Source: Planctomycetota bacterium
Lineage (GTDB): Bacteria > Planctomycetota > Planctomycetia > Planctomycetales > Planctomycetaceae
DNA: 7,107 nt
NCBI GenBank assembly: GCA_027622115.1
Contig: JAQBZS010000368.1
Span: 1-7,107 of the forward strand
Direction of reading: 5' to 3'
Positions 6,064 through 7,107 of the stretch are shown in pieces; positions within the stretch are counted from its first letter, which is position 1; each line of letters starts with the position of its first letter. The translations under genes and the position numbers were made by a program. Below the pieces are notes generated by a model. That model worked only from the letters and a program-made list of their open reading frames with translations, did no database searches and was not told the origin of the DNA.

Positions 6064-7104
6064 ATGCAACAAATGCTGATCGCTGTGACCGTACTGATCT
6101 GTGCGAATTCGTGGGTCATTGCCGAACCGTCGCCCAAGATCACTCCGATTGCAGATCCTCTCGCGACCATCGAATTGAATGGCGATCAATCAGCCGACAT
6201 TCAGCTGGGGTTTTCGCTGGTGGTGACGTCCAAGACTCGGATCTTGAGCGTGCGGGGATTTAATCCCAACGTAGTCACCGTCGAAGCGTTTGGAGCAAAG
6301 GCGATTCGAATTTTGAGCAAGACCGCTGGAACATCTCCGGTCGTCATTCGCGAAGAAGGCGGCGCCGAGAACAAGCTCGACATTCGCGTGTTTTCGAAGT
6401 CGCTCAATCAGTTGGACGCTCTTCTGCGGCGGCTATATCCCGATACCAAACTCGTGCTGCATGAGGTGGGAGCAGGCCTGCTCATTCGCGGCGAGGTTGC
6501 AGACGTCATTGAGGCCGAGCAAATCTTGGAAATCGGCAAACAGTTCTATCCGGAAGTGCTCGACCAATTGCGACGCAAGGACGCGTCCGCAGCGTTGAGC
6601 GGCACTCAGAAACTAAGTGCTCGTCCGAATCACGTTTCCAACCCGAAACAGGTCGCAAGCAAGCCGGAGACGCGAACGTTTGACATTCGTGTTGATTCGC
6701 ATCTCCTTCGTCTGCTCAATCCGGGCGACAAGATCGACGTTTATCGAGCGAAACGAGACGACGACGACTTTCTGACTTTGGTCGCGGCCGATGTCACGTA
6801 CAACAAGACCAGTGGGACGACAGACTTTAACAACTCGATCGAGATCGAAGTCTCCTGCGAACGGAGCGTCGGGGAAAAGGTCCTGTCCGCCGGCATTGGG
6901 AAGCCGTTGCACTTTCGACCATCAACACAGTGGTCGAAACAAGCGGCCGGCATCAATCGAGACGCATTAGTGAGGCTGCTGCGAACTGGCACGAAGTCGG
7001 ATGCGCGGGTGACTGACGAGCTATTGGTGATGTCCATGCTTAGAAGCTATCTGAAAAAGGGGTCTGACCCTTTGGAGGCCTCGCTAAACCCCGGCAAAAA
7101 CTGA
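6064..7104 (+). CDS. Exported protein joining a pilus-secretin N-terminal domain to an RcpC/CpaB-like domain
   Basis: A 346-residue predicted periplasmic protein. Residues 1-20 look like a signal peptide cut after VIA, though the n-region from ATG 6064 has no Lys/Arg; a start at CTG 6055 or TTG 6040 or 6010 would add basic residues, so the start is uncertain. Residues ~36-110 resemble the pilus formation N-terminal domain of CpaC/RcpA secretins (T2SS-T3SS_pil_N type: KTRILSVRGFNPNVVTVEAF, then a KTAGTSPVVI turn). Residues ~113-170 resemble the BON-like segment that follows in CpaC (GAGLLIRGEVADVIEAEQIL). After a linker, residues ~205-287 resemble the RcpC/CpaB domain of Flp/Tad pili (LLNPGDKIDVYRAK, IEIEVSCERSVGEKVLSAG, PLHFRP). 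No secretin pore domain is present. The tail includes KKGSDPL (331-337), encoded by a dispersed repeat. Role unknown; by position it is the likely envelope output or partner of the repressor/protease pair. Confidence 0.75.
   Translation: MQQMLIAVTVLICANSWVIAEPSPKITPIADPLATIELNGDQSADIQLGFSLVVTSKTRILSVRGFNPNVVTVEAFGAKAIRILSKTAGTSPVVIREEGGAENKLDIRVFSKSLNQLDALLRRLYPDTKLVLHEVGAGLLIRGEVADVIEAEQILEIGKQFYPEVLDQLRRKDASAALSGTQKLSARPNHVSNPKQVASKPETRTFDIRVDSHLLRLLNPGDKIDVYRAKRDDDDFLTLVAADVTYNKTSGTTDFNNSIEIEVSCERSVGEKVLSAGIGKPLHFRPSTQWSKQAAGINRDALVRLLRTGTKSDARVTDELLVMSMLRSYLKKGSDPLEASLNPGKN
7053..7073 (+). repeat. Second repeat type, copy inside the 3' end of the last gene
   Basis: GAAAAAGGGGTCTGA (7053-7067) is the exact inverted counterpart of 3590-3604. 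With the following CCCTTT it forms an imperfect palindrome, AAAGGGGTC-T-GACCCTTT, with one extra G in the left arm. It is read in frame as KKGSDPL near the C-terminus of the pilus-domain protein. The same peptide appears in a spurious minus-strand frame over 3590-3604, showing that the peptide comes from the repeat. Confidence 0.75.
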
Positions 7105-7107
7105 GGC

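Overview
The window looks like a piece of a planctomycete chromosome (phylum Planctomycetota). Three things point there. First, the large gene at 316-3279 has the layout named after Pirellula/Verrucomicrobium: a dehydrogenase-like propeller, a HEAT region and a C-terminal heme c domain. Second, a BlaI/M56 pair sits beside a pilus-type domain protein. Third, the intergenic DNA carries short inverted repeats of the GGGGTCAGGCTTACG and AAGGGGTCTGACCC kind, which I recall from planctomycete genomes. The assignment is by pattern recognition only; no search was run.

Layout: 1-315 is noncoding leader with a 61-bp GGCCAC...GTGGCC-bounded hairpin element. 316-3279 encodes an exported 987-residue protein with an N-terminal sorbosone-dehydrogenase-like domain, a HEAT-like helical middle and one CxxCH heme site. 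3280-3697 is intergenic and holds three copies of a ~38-bp repeat in alternating orientation, then a copy of a second, shorter repeat. 3682-3782 is a compact control region: a TGTGA-N4-TCACA palindrome, a perfect TTGACA -35, two tandem BlaI-like operator boxes and a strong Shine-Dalgarno. 3783-7104 holds three genes on the + strand: a BlaI/MecI-type repressor, an M56 (BlaR1-like) membrane metalloprotease overlapping it by 11 nt, and, after a 105-nt gap with no visible terminator, an exported protein joining a pilus-secretin N-terminal domain to an RcpC/CpaB-like domain.

Proposed working model (inference): the repressor shuts its own promoter through the two boxes. The M56 protease, on receiving an envelope signal, inactivates the repressor. 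The third gene is the envelope output or partner. The protease has no penicillin-binding sensor; its only large extracytoplasmic parts are a ~190-residue low-complexity loop between TM2 and TM3 and a ~100-residue Pro-rich/helical tail. The inducing signal is therefore probably not a beta-lactam bound in the classical way. The last gene's C-terminus reads through a copy of the dispersed repeat, which gives it a KKGSDPL tail.
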